Assembly: GCA_051647245.1 (NCBI GenBank)
Contig: JBOFDS010000009.1
Coordinates: 1 to 64,000 of the forward strand
DNA: 64,000 nucleotides
From: Brevinema_A sp051647245
GTDB lineage: Bacteria > Spirochaetota > Brevinematia > Brevinematales > Brevinemataceae
Direction of reading: 5' to 3'
Both the position numbers and the translations under genes were made by a program. The first letter of the stretch is position 1; every line of letters begins with the position of its first letter. This document shows positions 53,449 through 61,452 of this stretch, one piece after another. The notes under the pieces were generated by a model, which saw only the letters and a list, made by a program, of their open reading frames with translations, did no database searches and had not been told where the DNA came from.

Positions 53449-55320
53449 TTATTTATCAACAACTTCCGCATCGATGACATCATCATCGTGGGATGATTGA
53501 GCTTGATCTTGAGCAGCAGCTTGTGGATTGTTTTGAGCAGCTAAATGTTGGTAGACTCTTGTAGATACTGGCTCAAGAGCTTTCATCGCATCTTCGATCA
53601 CTTTATGGTCATCTTGTTCGAGTGCTTTCTTGAGTTCTTCGTTTTTCTCTTCAAGTTCTTTTTTATCTGCTTCAGCGATCTTATCACCGTCATCAGCAAG
53701 TAACTTCTCAATTCCGTAGTTGACAGAGCGAGCTTGGTTTTTCAATTCAATAGTTTCTCTGACTTTTTTGTCGGATTCCGCATTTGCATCGGCTTCAGAT
53801 TGCATACGTTCGATATCTTCAGCACTGAGTGTTCCAGAAGCTTCGATAGTAACTTTTTGTTCTTTACCAGATCCAGAGTCTTTCGCAGAAACTTTGAGGA
53901 TACCATTTGCATCAATATCAAAAGTCACTTCAATTTGAGGAATTCCTCTAGGAGCAGGTTGGATGCCTTCGAGGTTGAAATTCGCAAGGACCCTATTATC
54001 TTGAGCCATTGGACGTTCACCTTGAAGTACTTGGATTGTTACGGCTGTTTGGTTATCCGCAGCTGTGGAGAAGACTTGAGATTTAGATGCTGGGATGGTT
54101 GTATTACGTGGGATCAAAACGGTATTCACGCCACCGAGTGTTTCGATACCGAGGGACAATGGAGTCACATCGAGAAGAAGAATGTCGTTCACTTCTTTAT
54201 TGAGGACACCACCTTGGATCGCAGCACCGAGGGAAACAACTTCATCAGGGTTTACACCTTTAGAAGGCTCTTTTCCGAAGAAGTTTTTCACAAGCTCAAC
54301 AATCAATGGCATACGTGTTTGACCACCAACGAGGATGACTTCTTTGATATCGCCTTTGGAGACACCAGCATCTTTCAATACTTGCTCACAAGGTTTCAAG
54401 GATCTTTCGACGATAGGACGAACGATCGCTTCAAATTCACCTCTTGTGAGGTTCATGTTTAAGTGTTTTGGTCCTGATGCATCAGCTGTGATGAATGGAA
54501 GATTGATCTGTGCATCTGGTTTGGAAGAAAGCTCAATTTTTGCTTTTTCAGCAGCTTCTTTCAAACGTTGCATTGCCATGGAGTCAGATCCGAGGTCAAT
54601 ACCTGATTCTTTTTTGTACGTTTCAATGATGTGTTTGATGAGGGCGTTATCAAGATCATCCCCACCAAGGTGTGTATCACCGTTAGTTGCTTTCACTTCG
54701 AAAACACCATCTCCGATCTCGAGGATGGAAATATCAAATGTACCACCACCAAAGTCGTACACCGCAACAAGTTCTTCTTTATTGGAGTCGATACCATAAG
54801 CAAGCGCAGCAGCTGTTGGTTCGTTGATGATTCTTTCTACTTCCAAACCAGCGATCGCACCAGCATCTTTAGTAGCTTGACGTTGGGAGTCGTTGAAGTA
54901 AGCAGGAACAGTGATCACAGCTTTTGTAACTTTTGAGCCGAGATAATCTTCAGCAGCTTCTTTAAGTTTTGTAAGTACCAAAGCTCCGATTTGTTCAGGA
55001 GTTTTGTCCCCATTTCTTGTATCAAAGACAACGTGCTGATTGTCGCCTTTTTTGATTTTATAAGGTGTGTGTTCTTGTCTCACCTCATCAAAACGATGCC
55101 CAATAAAACGCTTTGCAGAATAAATTGTATTTTCAGGGTTTGTTACCATTTGGTTTTTTGCAGGTGCTCCAACCAAGGTGTCCCCTTTTTCTGTGAATGC
55201 TACAATAGAAGGCATTGTTCTTGCGCCTTCTTGGTTGGCAATCACAACAGGTTTTCCATTTTCAATAACGGATACAACAGAGTTTGTTGTTCCCAAATCG
55301 ATTCCGATAATTTTTGACAT
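53449..55320 (-). CDS. dnaK: Chaperone DnaK (Hsp70)
   Basis: 623 residues. IGIDLGTTNSVV, VPAYFNDSQRQATKDAG, IINEPTAAALAYG, VYDFGGGTFDISIL, LVGGQTRMP and the VLLLD-type linker DILLLDVTPLSLGIET are present. C-terminal lid ends in the acidic tail HDDDVIDAEVVDK. 33 nt after grpE and surely co-transcribed with it. Confidence 0.98.
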   Translation of the reverse strand: MSKIIGIDLGTTNSVVSVIENGKPVVIANQEGARTMPSIVAFTEKGDTLVGAPAKNQMVTNPENTIYSAKRFIGHRFDEVRQEHTPYKIKKGDNQHVVFDTRNGDKTPEQIGALVLTKLKEAAEDYLGSKVTKAVITVPAYFNDSQRQATKDAGAIAGLEVERIINEPTAAALAYGIDSNKEELVAVYDFGGGTFDISILEIGDGVFEVKATNGDTHLGGDDLDNALIKHIIETYKKESGIDLGSDSMAMQRLKEAAEKAKIELSSKPDAQINLPFITADASGPKHLNMNLTRGEFEAIVRPIVERSLKPCEQVLKDAGVSKGDIKEVILVGGQTRMPLIVELVKNFFGKEPSKGVNPDEVVSLGAAIQGGVLNKEVNDILLLDVTPLSLGIETLGGVNTVLIPRNTTIPASKSQVFSTAADNQTAVTIQVLQGERPMAQDNRVLANFNLEGIQPAPRGIPQIEVTFDIDANGILKVSAKDSGSGKEQKVTIEASGTLSAEDIERMQSEADANAESDKKVRETIELKNQARSVNYGIEKLLADDGDKIAEADKKELEEKNEELKKALEQDDHKVIEDAMKALEPVSTRVYQHLAAQNNPQAAAQDQAQSSHDDDVIDAEVVDK

Positions 55321-55353
55321 AGCAGTCTCCTTTTATCAATATATTTTTGTTTT

Positions 55354-55908
55354 TTAGATTTTTTTAGCCACTTTCACTTTTGAAGTGCGGATGACTTGTC
55401 CGTTGAGCATACGCCCTGTTTCGAAAATATCCACGACGGTCATGGAGTGCTCGACATCGTCTCTCTCTTCCATCATGAGAGCTTCAGAGATCTGAGGATC
55501 AAATTCATCACCGACATTCACATCCATCTTTTCGAGTCCCGCATCAACAAGGACACTTTCGAATTGCATGAGAACCATCTTAACACCTTCTTTCAAAGAT
55601 TCAAGATTGTCGGATTGCTCGGCAGCTTGGATACTTCTTTCGAGATTATCAGCCACAGGCAACATCTTTTCCAACATCCCTTTCAAAGCAACTTTTTGGA
55701 AGTTTTCTTTTTCGTGTTGGATGCGTTTACGATAGTTATCGGTTTCCGCGGAAAGTCTGAGGTAAGATTCTTTCAACTCCGCATTTTCTTTTTGGAGAAG
55801 AGCCATAGGATCTAACGCTTCCGCTTGTTCCTCGACGATCTCTTCGGTTGTTTCTTCGGATGAAGTCGCTTCCAAATTCTCGTCCATTGGTTTTTGTTCT
55901 TGGGACAC
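55354..55908 (-). CDS. grpE: DnaK nucleotide-exchange factor GrpE
   Basis: About 184 residues: acidic N-terminus, long coiled coil (LLQKENAELKESYLRLSAETDNYRKRIQHEKENFQ), then the beta-wing domain with ISEALMMEERDDVEHSMTVVDIFETGRMLNGQVIRTSKVKVAK. The frame is open to ATG at 55968, but a good ribosome site (AAGGAG) precedes GTG at 55908, and the predicted sigma54 start near 55960 would lie inside the longer version; 55908 is my choice. First gene of grpE-dnaK; hrcA is not adjacent. Confidence 0.93.
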   Translation of the reverse strand: MSQEQKPMDENLEATSSEETTEEIVEEQAEALDPMALLQKENAELKESYLRLSAETDNYRKRIQHEKENFQKVALKGMLEKMLPVADNLERSIQAAEQSDNLESLKEGVKMVLMQFESVLVDAGLEKMDVNVGDEFDPQISEALMMEERDDVEHSMTVVDIFETGRMLNGQVIRTSKVKVAKKI

Positions 55909-55969
55909 TTCGTTCTCCTTGTTTTTATTTTTTATTTTAAAATTTTTGTTATCGTTGATGAAAAACATA

Positions 55970-55987
55970 TAGCAAAATTCGTGCCAA
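55970..55987 (-). promoter_or_regulatory. Sigma54 (-24/-12) promoter of grpE-dnaK
   Basis: Minus-strand TTGGCACGAATTTTGCTA: an exact match to TTGGCACG-N4-TTGCW with correct GG to GC spacing. The start is predicted near 55960, about 52 nt before the GTG of grpE. Confidence 0.78.
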
Positions 55988-56005
55988 TTGAAAAATATTT
56001 TTCAA
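55988..56005. promoter_or_regulatory. 18-bp perfect palindrome abutting the sigma54 promoter
   Basis: TTGAAAAATATTTTTCAA, directly upstream of the -24 element. Candidate site for a repressor or other regulator. Confidence 0.5.
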
Positions 56006-56039
56006 AAAAAATTATCTCTTCTATAATTTACAAAAAATA

Positions 56040-56066
56040 TACAAGAATCTCAAAAAAATCCGATAC
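56040..56066 (+). promoter_or_regulatory. Candidate sigma28-type promoter of the HEAT-repeat gene
   Basis: TACA, 15 nt, TCCGATAC, about 40 nt before the start at 56106. Confidence 0.45.
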
Positions 56067-56105
56067 TTAATATAGGATCTTACTTTATGAAGATTGGGAG
56101 ATAAC

Positions 56106-57149
56106 ATGAAAAAACTTGTTTTATTTGTATTTTTGGTGGGTTTCAGCCCTATTTTTGGACAAACAACCACATCCAATTCTACTCCTAGTGAACTTGAAGA
56201 AAAAAGACTTGCAGAGTGGCGTAACATCATGGAATATGGTGTTTCCAGTCAACGTTTGAACATTGTCAAAAAAATCAGACACGATAAACTTTCCAATAAC
56301 CTACCTATTATTCAAGATAACTTCACAAACGAAAATAACAGAGCCGTGAAAGAAGAAATGCTCTTCACTTTCATGGATCTTAAAATGACAGATAGTGGCT
56401 TTTGGAATACGCTTTTTGCGAATGAAAAAGATATCGTCGTCCTTCAGAGAGCAGCTTATGCTGTGGAGACATTGGAAATTCCTGTAGCAGGAGCTGTCTA
56501 TAATGCGCTTATTCAACATACAAATTCAGCTGATGCGATGCGTTTTAATGGATCGGCAGTCCGAGCTCTTGGGCAATTAAAACATATGGAATCTATCCCT
56601 GTAATCACGGAATTTGCAACGAATAGAACGAATAATAACGATCTTCGTGGGGCTGCTGTTGTGGCCTTAGGGATGTATGAAAATCCTCAATTGATCCCTA
56701 CCTTGCAGAACTTCCTTACGAATACGATTGAGCCTCGTTTGATTAGAAGATACGCTGCGATGGCTATCGGCAGAACCAAAGATCCTTCCGCAATCGAAAT
56801 CCTCAAACCTATCATCCTCGCCGAAGACGAAGAACAAAGCCTTCGCTTGAACGCTATTGAGGGGATTGGATACCTGCCAACTCCTGAAACCATCGAAATC
56901 GTCGAGCTTATGACAAAAAGCGATAACACAGCAATGCGTACCGAAGCTGTTAAAAGTCTTGGCCGTATGAAATCAACGGGTTCTCAAAAACTCCTTGAAT
57001 TTAAGGCATTTGAAGATCCTGAAGCTGTTGTCCGAAGAGAAGCAAAAAATGCCCTCCAAGCAATGGGGCTCGACGTAGAGGAAGTAGAAAAAATGAGAAA
57101 AGATCCGAATTACGTCCCAAAACCTAAAACAGAATCTACAAACCAATAA
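56106..57149 (+). CDS. Exported HEAT-repeat protein
   Basis: 347 residues. Signal peptide about 1-18 (KKLVLFVFLVGFSPIFG). Six or more HEAT/PBS-lyase-type repeats (LRGAAVVALGMYENPQLIPTLQNFL, IRRYAAMAIGRTKDPSAIEILKPII, LRLNAIEGIGYLPTPETIEIVEL, MRTEAVKSLGRMKSTGSQKLLEF). Likely an extracytoplasmic binding scaffold. An ATG at 56094 is in frame but overlaps the GGGAG ribosome site, so 56106 is preferred. Divergent from grpE. Confidence 0.85.
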   Translation: MKKLVLFVFLVGFSPIFGQTTTSNSTPSELEEKRLAEWRNIMEYGVSSQRLNIVKKIRHDKLSNNLPIIQDNFTNENNRAVKEEMLFTFMDLKMTDSGFWNTLFANEKDIVVLQRAAYAVETLEIPVAGAVYNALIQHTNSADAMRFNGSAVRALGQLKHMESIPVITEFATNRTNNNDLRGAAVVALGMYENPQLIPTLQNFLTNTIEPRLIRRYAAMAIGRTKDPSAIEILKPIILAEDEEQSLRLNAIEGIGYLPTPETIEIVELMTKSDNTAMRTEAVKSLGRMKSTGSQKLLEFKAFEDPEAVVRREAKNALQAMGLDVEEVEKMRKDPNYVPKPKTESTNQ

Positions 57150-57164
57150 ATCAACATTATAAAG

Positions 57165-57196
57165 AAGAAACCCCCTCTAGTTTGAGGGGGTTTTTA
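57165..57196. terminator. Bidirectional intrinsic terminator
   Basis: Stem AAACCCCCTC / GAGGGGGTTT. The stop codon of the convergent methyltransferase (57179-57177) lies inside the hairpin. Confidence 0.92.
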
Positions 57197-58595
57197 GTTG
57201 GTAGAATTGATTTGTTAAGGGGTCGCTATTGTCATTATCGACAGAAAAAGGAAAAGAATCCTTTGTCTTGAGCGAAGTCATTACAAAATTGCCTCCACCT
57301 TGCCATTGATAATGCTCACTTGCACCGCCTTCTTCGCCTTTTAAGACATTTTGCAGACGAGGTAAGGTAACAGTATCTATGTAGTCCATCTGCTCTATCC
57401 CTATCCACGAACGACCGGCTTTATGCGCAACGGCTGCTGTCGTGCCCGAACCTAGAAAGAAATCCATCACTCTGTCGCCTTTTTGGGAGGCAATATCAAT
57501 GATCCTTGCGATGAGGAGCTCTGGTTTTGGGTAGTCGAAGACAGATTCTCCAAACATAGCTTTGATGTGTTTTGTACCTTTGGTGGTCTGGAAATCTTTT
57601 TCTTGCCACACCGTCCGAACAAGTCTTGTTTTTTTGCGGTATTTTTCAAAAATCAAGAAGGAATCTTTTGACGCCCTCGCAACGATATTGGAGTGTAAGG
57701 TATTCTTGCCTATATTCTGTTGAGCCTTATCCTTGCCCCATCTCCAAACCGTCTGCACACCTTGAGACAATCGAGGATAAACTTCGACCCATCCTTTTTT
57801 GGGAGTGAGTGAAAGTTGGTAGAGTCCGTCTTTGTCCGCAGACTGAGGATCTATATAAAAAGGATAGCAGAGATTTGGCCTATTCCCCTGATGAAAACGG
57901 ATGTTTCCATTGCGAAGATTACGAAGCTCAAACCCGCCAATTTCATCCTGCAAAGGAAATTCCTTATCCAGCTCAAGAGGATAAAGCTCCGCCTGAGGCG
58001 TTTTCCCGTAGACGAGGAGATACTCATGCGTCCTCGCCATAGACCGATAATCACGCCCACCAGGATTCATCACCACAGCAATACTTCCAAGAAAACAATC
58101 CTCCCCAAAAATCTCATCACAGACGATTTTGAGGTAAGCCTGCTCATTCTCATCACATTGAATAAAAATAACACCATCATCTTGAAGGAAGTCTTTGGCG
58201 ACTTCGACACGATTTTTCATGAAGAGAAGCCACGTCGCACGGGATAATTTATCCTTATAAACAAAGGTATTACCAGTATTATACGGAGGATCAATATAAA
58301 TTAATTTTACAGAATTACGAAAAATTGGCAAAATCGAATGCAAGACAATCAAATTATTCCCTTTAAAAAGGAAATTATCCGAAAAAGCTAATTGTTTGAG
58401 CGTAGATTTTTTGGTAGAAGAGACATGACGCCAGTCTGAAAATATTTTTGGGGAGAAGAGCATTTCTTGTGCAGATTGAAGATCAATCGTGCAGGTATCA
58501 GCCTTTGCAGAAGAATTGTCCTCAAAAAACACTTTTTGTTTATCAGGAAAATCCAAAACAACAGACTGATCCAATTTTAATAATGAAATCATCAA
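57177..58595 (-). CDS. Orphan beta-class DNA methyltransferase, type III Mod-like
   Basis: 472 residues. Motif IV DPPYNTGNT (102-110) comes before motif I DFFLGSGTTAAVAHKAGR (about 380-400), the circularly permuted beta-class order of N6-adenine or N4-cytosine methylases. The segment between (about 190-350) should be the target-recognition region. DPPY favours adenine. It is shorter than most type III Mod proteins and no restriction gene is beside it. It has its own promoter and terminator and reads like an acquired cassette; its base composition looks richer in G+C than its neighbours by eye. Confidence 0.85.
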   Translation of the reverse strand: MMISLLKLDQSVVLDFPDKQKVFFEDNSSAKADTCTIDLQSAQEMLFSPKIFSDWRHVSSTKKSTLKQLAFSDNFLFKGNNLIVLHSILPIFRNSVKLIYIDPPYNTGNTFVYKDKLSRATWLLFMKNRVEVAKDFLQDDGVIFIQCDENEQAYLKIVCDEIFGEDCFLGSIAVVMNPGGRDYRSMARTHEYLLVYGKTPQAELYPLELDKEFPLQDEIGGFELRNLRNGNIRFHQGNRPNLCYPFYIDPQSADKDGLYQLSLTPKKGWVEVYPRLSQGVQTVWRWGKDKAQQNIGKNTLHSNIVARASKDSFLIFEKYRKKTRLVRTVWQEKDFQTTKGTKHIKAMFGESVFDYPKPELLIARIIDIASQKGDRVMDFFLGSGTTAAVAHKAGRSWIGIEQMDYIDTVTLPRLQNVLKGEEGGASEHYQWQGGGNFVMTSLKTKDSFPFSVDNDNSDPLTNQFYQLKTPSN

Positions 58596-58622
58596 ATCTT
58601 GTCCATGATTTTTTTATCTTTT

Positions 58623-58651
58623 ATTATATAGAGTATTTAAAAATTTGGCAA
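58623..58651 (-). promoter_or_regulatory. Sigma70-type promoter of the methyltransferase
   Basis: Minus-strand TTGCCA, 17 nt, TATAAT, about 28 nt before the start codon; it abuts the terminator of the HD-GYP gene. Confidence 0.7.
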
Positions 58652-58653
58652 AT

Positions 58654-58682
58654 AAAAAAGCACCTAAAACAGGTGCTTTTTT
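58654..58682 (-). terminator. Intrinsic terminator of the HD-GYP gene
   Basis: Stem AAAAAAGCACCT / AGGTGCTTTTTT, loop AAAAC. Confidence 0.92.
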
Positions 58683-58704
58683 GAAATATATACGATTATA
58701 ATAA

Positions 58705-59991
58705 CTATGACTTTATACCAACTGAGCGTTGAATATTGTCAAACATCTCATCGAATTCATTGTCTTTCTTTTTCTTAGGGCTTAACGATGCATTAAGATC
58801 TATAATGTCATACACAGCTTTCGGGAACAGAGCGTCTAGTTCTTTTAATTGTTTGTAAGCATAAACACCCTTGATATTGATATGCTTAAACTCTTTATCA
58901 GAAAGGTAATAAAATTTTGAGCCAGCTTGCACCTGACCACTCTTATTCAACAGCACCATCACATCAGGCTTTAGAGGATCTGATAAAAAAGTATCTGTAA
59001 CCATCGCCACTTCACCTGTATCAAGCAATACAATAGAAGTAATTGGGTAAATCCCAACATAGGCAAGAAAAGCTTTTAAGTAAATATTAGTATGCTTTTT
59101 AAAAAGAGGAATAGTAGTCGTAAGGAAATCTTTCAAGACCTCTACAAGTTCCTTAGCTTCTCTATATGTTCGAGATCGTAGCTGTGCTGTGAAGGAATCT
59201 GCCAAGGAAACAACTATACTGGTATCATGGATCTTATCACCAGAAATAGCATATGGATAACCGCTCCCGTCAATACGTTCATGATGCTCCAAAGCACTGT
59301 AAGCAAAAGAAGTTGGTACTTTCAAAGCACTACTCAAAAACTTAAAACCAAGAACAGGATGCGTTCGAACTTGCTTTATCATGGCATCATCATATTCACC
59401 TTGATGAAACTTGATATGATCGGGCAATAAAATCATTCCTATATCAAACAACACCGCTCCCAGTGCTAAATGCATCAATTCATGCTGAGAAATATCAGGG
59501 CGATAATTAGTATACACACCTATCGTAATCAACATCACATCCAATGAGTGTGCGTAAAAATAATCTCTTTCATTTATTGAAGTGTGCCGAATCACCTGAA
59601 GGTAGACTTGTGATTGACGGTATTGATTGGTTTTTCCGATATGCTTAATCCAATGAGCAATCATTGTTTGTAAGGCTTCGAGCTTGATATTTTTAGGGTC
59701 AGAAAATTGCGTTTTGAGAATTTTAATAGAATCGTAGTATAATTGAATATATTCACGAACCTGATAAGTTATAGGGACGACAAAGAGATGTGGATATTTC
59801 TTAGGATCGGAGATGACTTCTCCTTGTGTTATGATCGTTTCGATATGGTGTTCAAGACATTCTTCAATAAAACCATGAAACACAGGATAATCTTGTGGAA
59901 GTACAATTTTTTGACTACGAGAATCTAACAAAGGTGCGGAGAAGGCCATTCCTACTTTTAGGAATCGCACGGGAATTTCAGTAAATGACAA
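58705..59991 (-). CDS. HD-GYP-like protein with a degenerate HD site
   Basis: 428 residues, no membrane segment. N-terminal region (about 1-130), then an HD-GYP domain: AHS (H148), LFDIGMILLPD (181-191), RTHPVLGFKFL (H211), ALEHHERIDGSGYP (H236, H237, GYP 244-246). The HD dyad is Phe182-Asp183 and the usual following Lys is Met186, so a metal ligand of the c-di-GMP phosphodiesterase site is missing. GYP is intact. It may bind c-di-GMP without hydrolysing it. Both a sigma70 promoter and a sigma28-like box lie upstream. Confidence 0.85.
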   Translation of the reverse strand: MSFTEIPVRFLKVGMAFSAPLLDSRSQKIVLPQDYPVFHGFIEECLEHHIETIITQGEVISDPKKYPHLFVVPITYQVREYIQLYYDSIKILKTQFSDPKNIKLEALQTMIAHWIKHIGKTNQYRQSQVYLQVIRHTSINERDYFYAHSLDVMLITIGVYTNYRPDISQHELMHLALGAVLFDIGMILLPDHIKFHQGEYDDAMIKQVRTHPVLGFKFLSSALKVPTSFAYSALEHHERIDGSGYPYAISGDKIHDTSIVVSLADSFTAQLRSRTYREAKELVEVLKDFLTTTIPLFKKHTNIYLKAFLAYVGIYPITSIVLLDTGEVAMVTDTFLSDPLKPDVMVLLNKSGQVQAGSKFYYLSDKEFKHINIKGVYAYKQLKELDALFPKAVYDIIDLNASLSPKKKKDNEFDEMFDNIQRSVGIKS

Positions 59992-60048
59992 ACGCCGTCC
60001 TCCTCAAGATTAATAAATATAACCTTATTTAACTTATAATGAATATAA

Positions 60049-60056
60049 TTATCGGA
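60049..60056 (-). promoter_or_regulatory. Candidate sigma28 -10 box of the HD-GYP gene
   Basis: Minus-strand TCCGATAA, about 58 nt before the start codon; -35 match is poor at 15-nt spacing and better (TAAT) at 16. Confidence 0.35.
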
Positions 60057-60072
60057 AATAATAAATAAAATT

Positions 60073-60101
60073 ATTATAGCATAATATTAGTAAAATTGCA
60101 A
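60073..60101 (-). promoter_or_regulatory. Sigma70-type promoter of the HD-GYP gene
   Basis: Minus-strand TTGCAA, 17 nt, TATAAT with an extended -10 (TGCTATAAT). Confidence 0.7.
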
Positions 60102-60186
60102 TTATTTCTATTTTTATTTTAGCATTTGATACTTTGAAAGTCAATTTAAGGAAATTGCGAGAAACTATTTTAAAACTTAAAAAATA

Positions 60187-60215
60187 TTGACAAATCCTTA
60201 TCGAAAATGTATAAT
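60187..60215 (+). promoter_or_regulatory. Perfect consensus promoter of the pst operon
   Basis: TTGACA, 17 nt, TATAAT; start near 60222, giving a leader of about 75 nt. Confidence 0.88.
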
Positions 60216-60257
60216 ACATTATCTTGTTTTTTGAGCACAGATCGAATTAAAATATGA

Positions 60258-60284
60258 ATTATAAAGGTTTGTATCCTTTATAAT
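60258..60284 (+). promoter_or_regulatory. Leader hairpin directly before the pstS ribosome site
   Basis: 10-bp stem ATTATAAAGG / CCTTTATAAT with 7-nt loop, ending one base before AAGGGGAG. It could modulate translation or protect the mRNA. Confidence 0.55.
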
Positions 60285-60297
60285 AAGGGGAGCGGTG

Positions 60298-61401
60298 ATG
60301 CGTTATTCGTTAAGATATATGACTATCCTATCTTTTCTTCTATTTAGCACCTATTGCGGCACCCAGCCCTCAAAGCTTAGTATAGTTGGTAGCGGGTCAT
60401 CTTTTAGTTACCCGATGTCTAGTAAACTCATTAAATATTTTAATAAAATCTATCAAAAAAACATTTCTTTTACTCCTAATAACTCCTATCAAGGCATTCA
60501 AGACCTCATCGACGGAAAAGTGGATTTCGCTGTATCTGATGTTTATCTCTCTGATGAACAAATGCAGCAACACCCTGACTTTGTGCACATTCCTATTTCT
60601 GTAGCTGGGGTTAATTTTGCTTATAATATTCCTCAAGATGGATTTTCTCTTTATGACGATCCTGTTTATCTCACGCCTGAAATTATTTCAGATATTTATC
60701 TTGGTCGTATCAAAAATTGGAATGATCCTCGCATTGTTAATTTGAACAAACAAGTTAGTGAGGTGCCCAACCGCGTCTTCCCAAACCTTCCAATTACAGT
60801 AGTCAAAAGAAAAGGTAATAGCAGTGATACCTATTTATTGACAAGATTTTTAAGCAAATCTGTTCCTTCTTGGGCTGGACAAATTGGCACAGTGAGTGAT
60901 TTTCAAAATATTAGAGGCAGAGAGGAAGAATCGGCTCTTGATGTTATCAAGATAGTTCTTGAGACTCCAGGTGCTTTTGCCTACTCTACAATGGTCTACG
61001 CTGTTCAAAATAACATCCCTCTTATTAGAGTGCGAAATTATTTTGGCACCTATGTTCGTGGCTGTAATTTTCGCTCTACAGAAGCTATGACTGCCGTTAA
61101 TATCCCAGAAGATAATCGCGTTGATCTTACGTTTCCTACAGAGGGTAAGGAATCCGCTGTTGCAGCAGGAATTAATTATATTATCGTAAGAAAAGATCTG
61201 TCAAATAGCAAAAGTAAAGCCGAAGCTCAAGAGCTTGTAACTTTCATTAATTGGCTCCTCACTGCTGAGTCACAGAAACAGCTTGAATCTATTATGTTTG
61301 CGTACTTAACGCCGAGTTATAGAAACTCTGCGATGAAAGCTCTGTCATCACTCACCTATAAAGGCGAGCCGATAAAACCTTTAATTTTAAAGAAGAAGTA
61401 A
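60298..61401 (+). CDS. pstS: Phosphate-binding lipoprotein PstS, first copy
   Basis: 367 residues. Lipoprotein signal with lipobox STYC (about 16-20). PstS-type phosphate site: VGSGSSFSYPMSSKL, then DFAVSDVYLSDEQ and the GNSSDTYLLTRFL loop. GTG at 60295 precedes the ATG at 60298; the ATG is better spaced from AAGGGGAG. First of two tandem PstS genes. Confidence 0.9.
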   Translation: MRYSLRYMTILSFLLFSTYCGTQPSKLSIVGSGSSFSYPMSSKLIKYFNKIYQKNISFTPNNSYQGIQDLIDGKVDFAVSDVYLSDEQMQQHPDFVHIPISVAGVNFAYNIPQDGFSLYDDPVYLTPEIISDIYLGRIKNWNDPRIVNLNKQVSEVPNRVFPNLPITVVKRKGNSSDTYLLTRFLSKSVPSWAGQIGTVSDFQNIRGREEESALDVIKIVLETPGAFAYSTMVYAVQNNIPLIRVRNYFGTYVRGCNFRSTEAMTAVNIPEDNRVDLTFPTEGKESAVAAGINYIIVRKDLSNSKSKAEAQELVTFINWLLTAESQKQLESIMFAYLTPSYRNSAMKALSSLTYKGEPIKPLILKKK

Positions 61402-61452
61402 TAATTTTCCCCTCGACATCTGAGGAAAAAGTATATTTTTAGGAGTGCTTTT

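Larger units (their letters stand above)
59992..60297. other. 306-bp divergent intergenic region HD-GYP / pstS
   Basis: Very AT-rich. It holds the two minus-strand promoter candidates of the HD-GYP gene, the pstS promoter and a leader hairpin before pstS. I see no recognisable Pho box and no supported gene. Confidence 0.8.

Noticed and set aside
53734..54462. 242-codon ORF antisense to dnaK
   Set aside because: Shadow of the highly conserved dnaK coding sequence.
55909..56105. CIRCE element before grpE
   Set aside because: No TTAGCACTC-N9-GAGTGCTAA; the GGCAC and TTGC here fit a sigma54 promoter instead.
60255..60284. Nine-codon uORF before pstS
   Set aside because: No ribosome-binding site and fully explained by the hairpin sequence.
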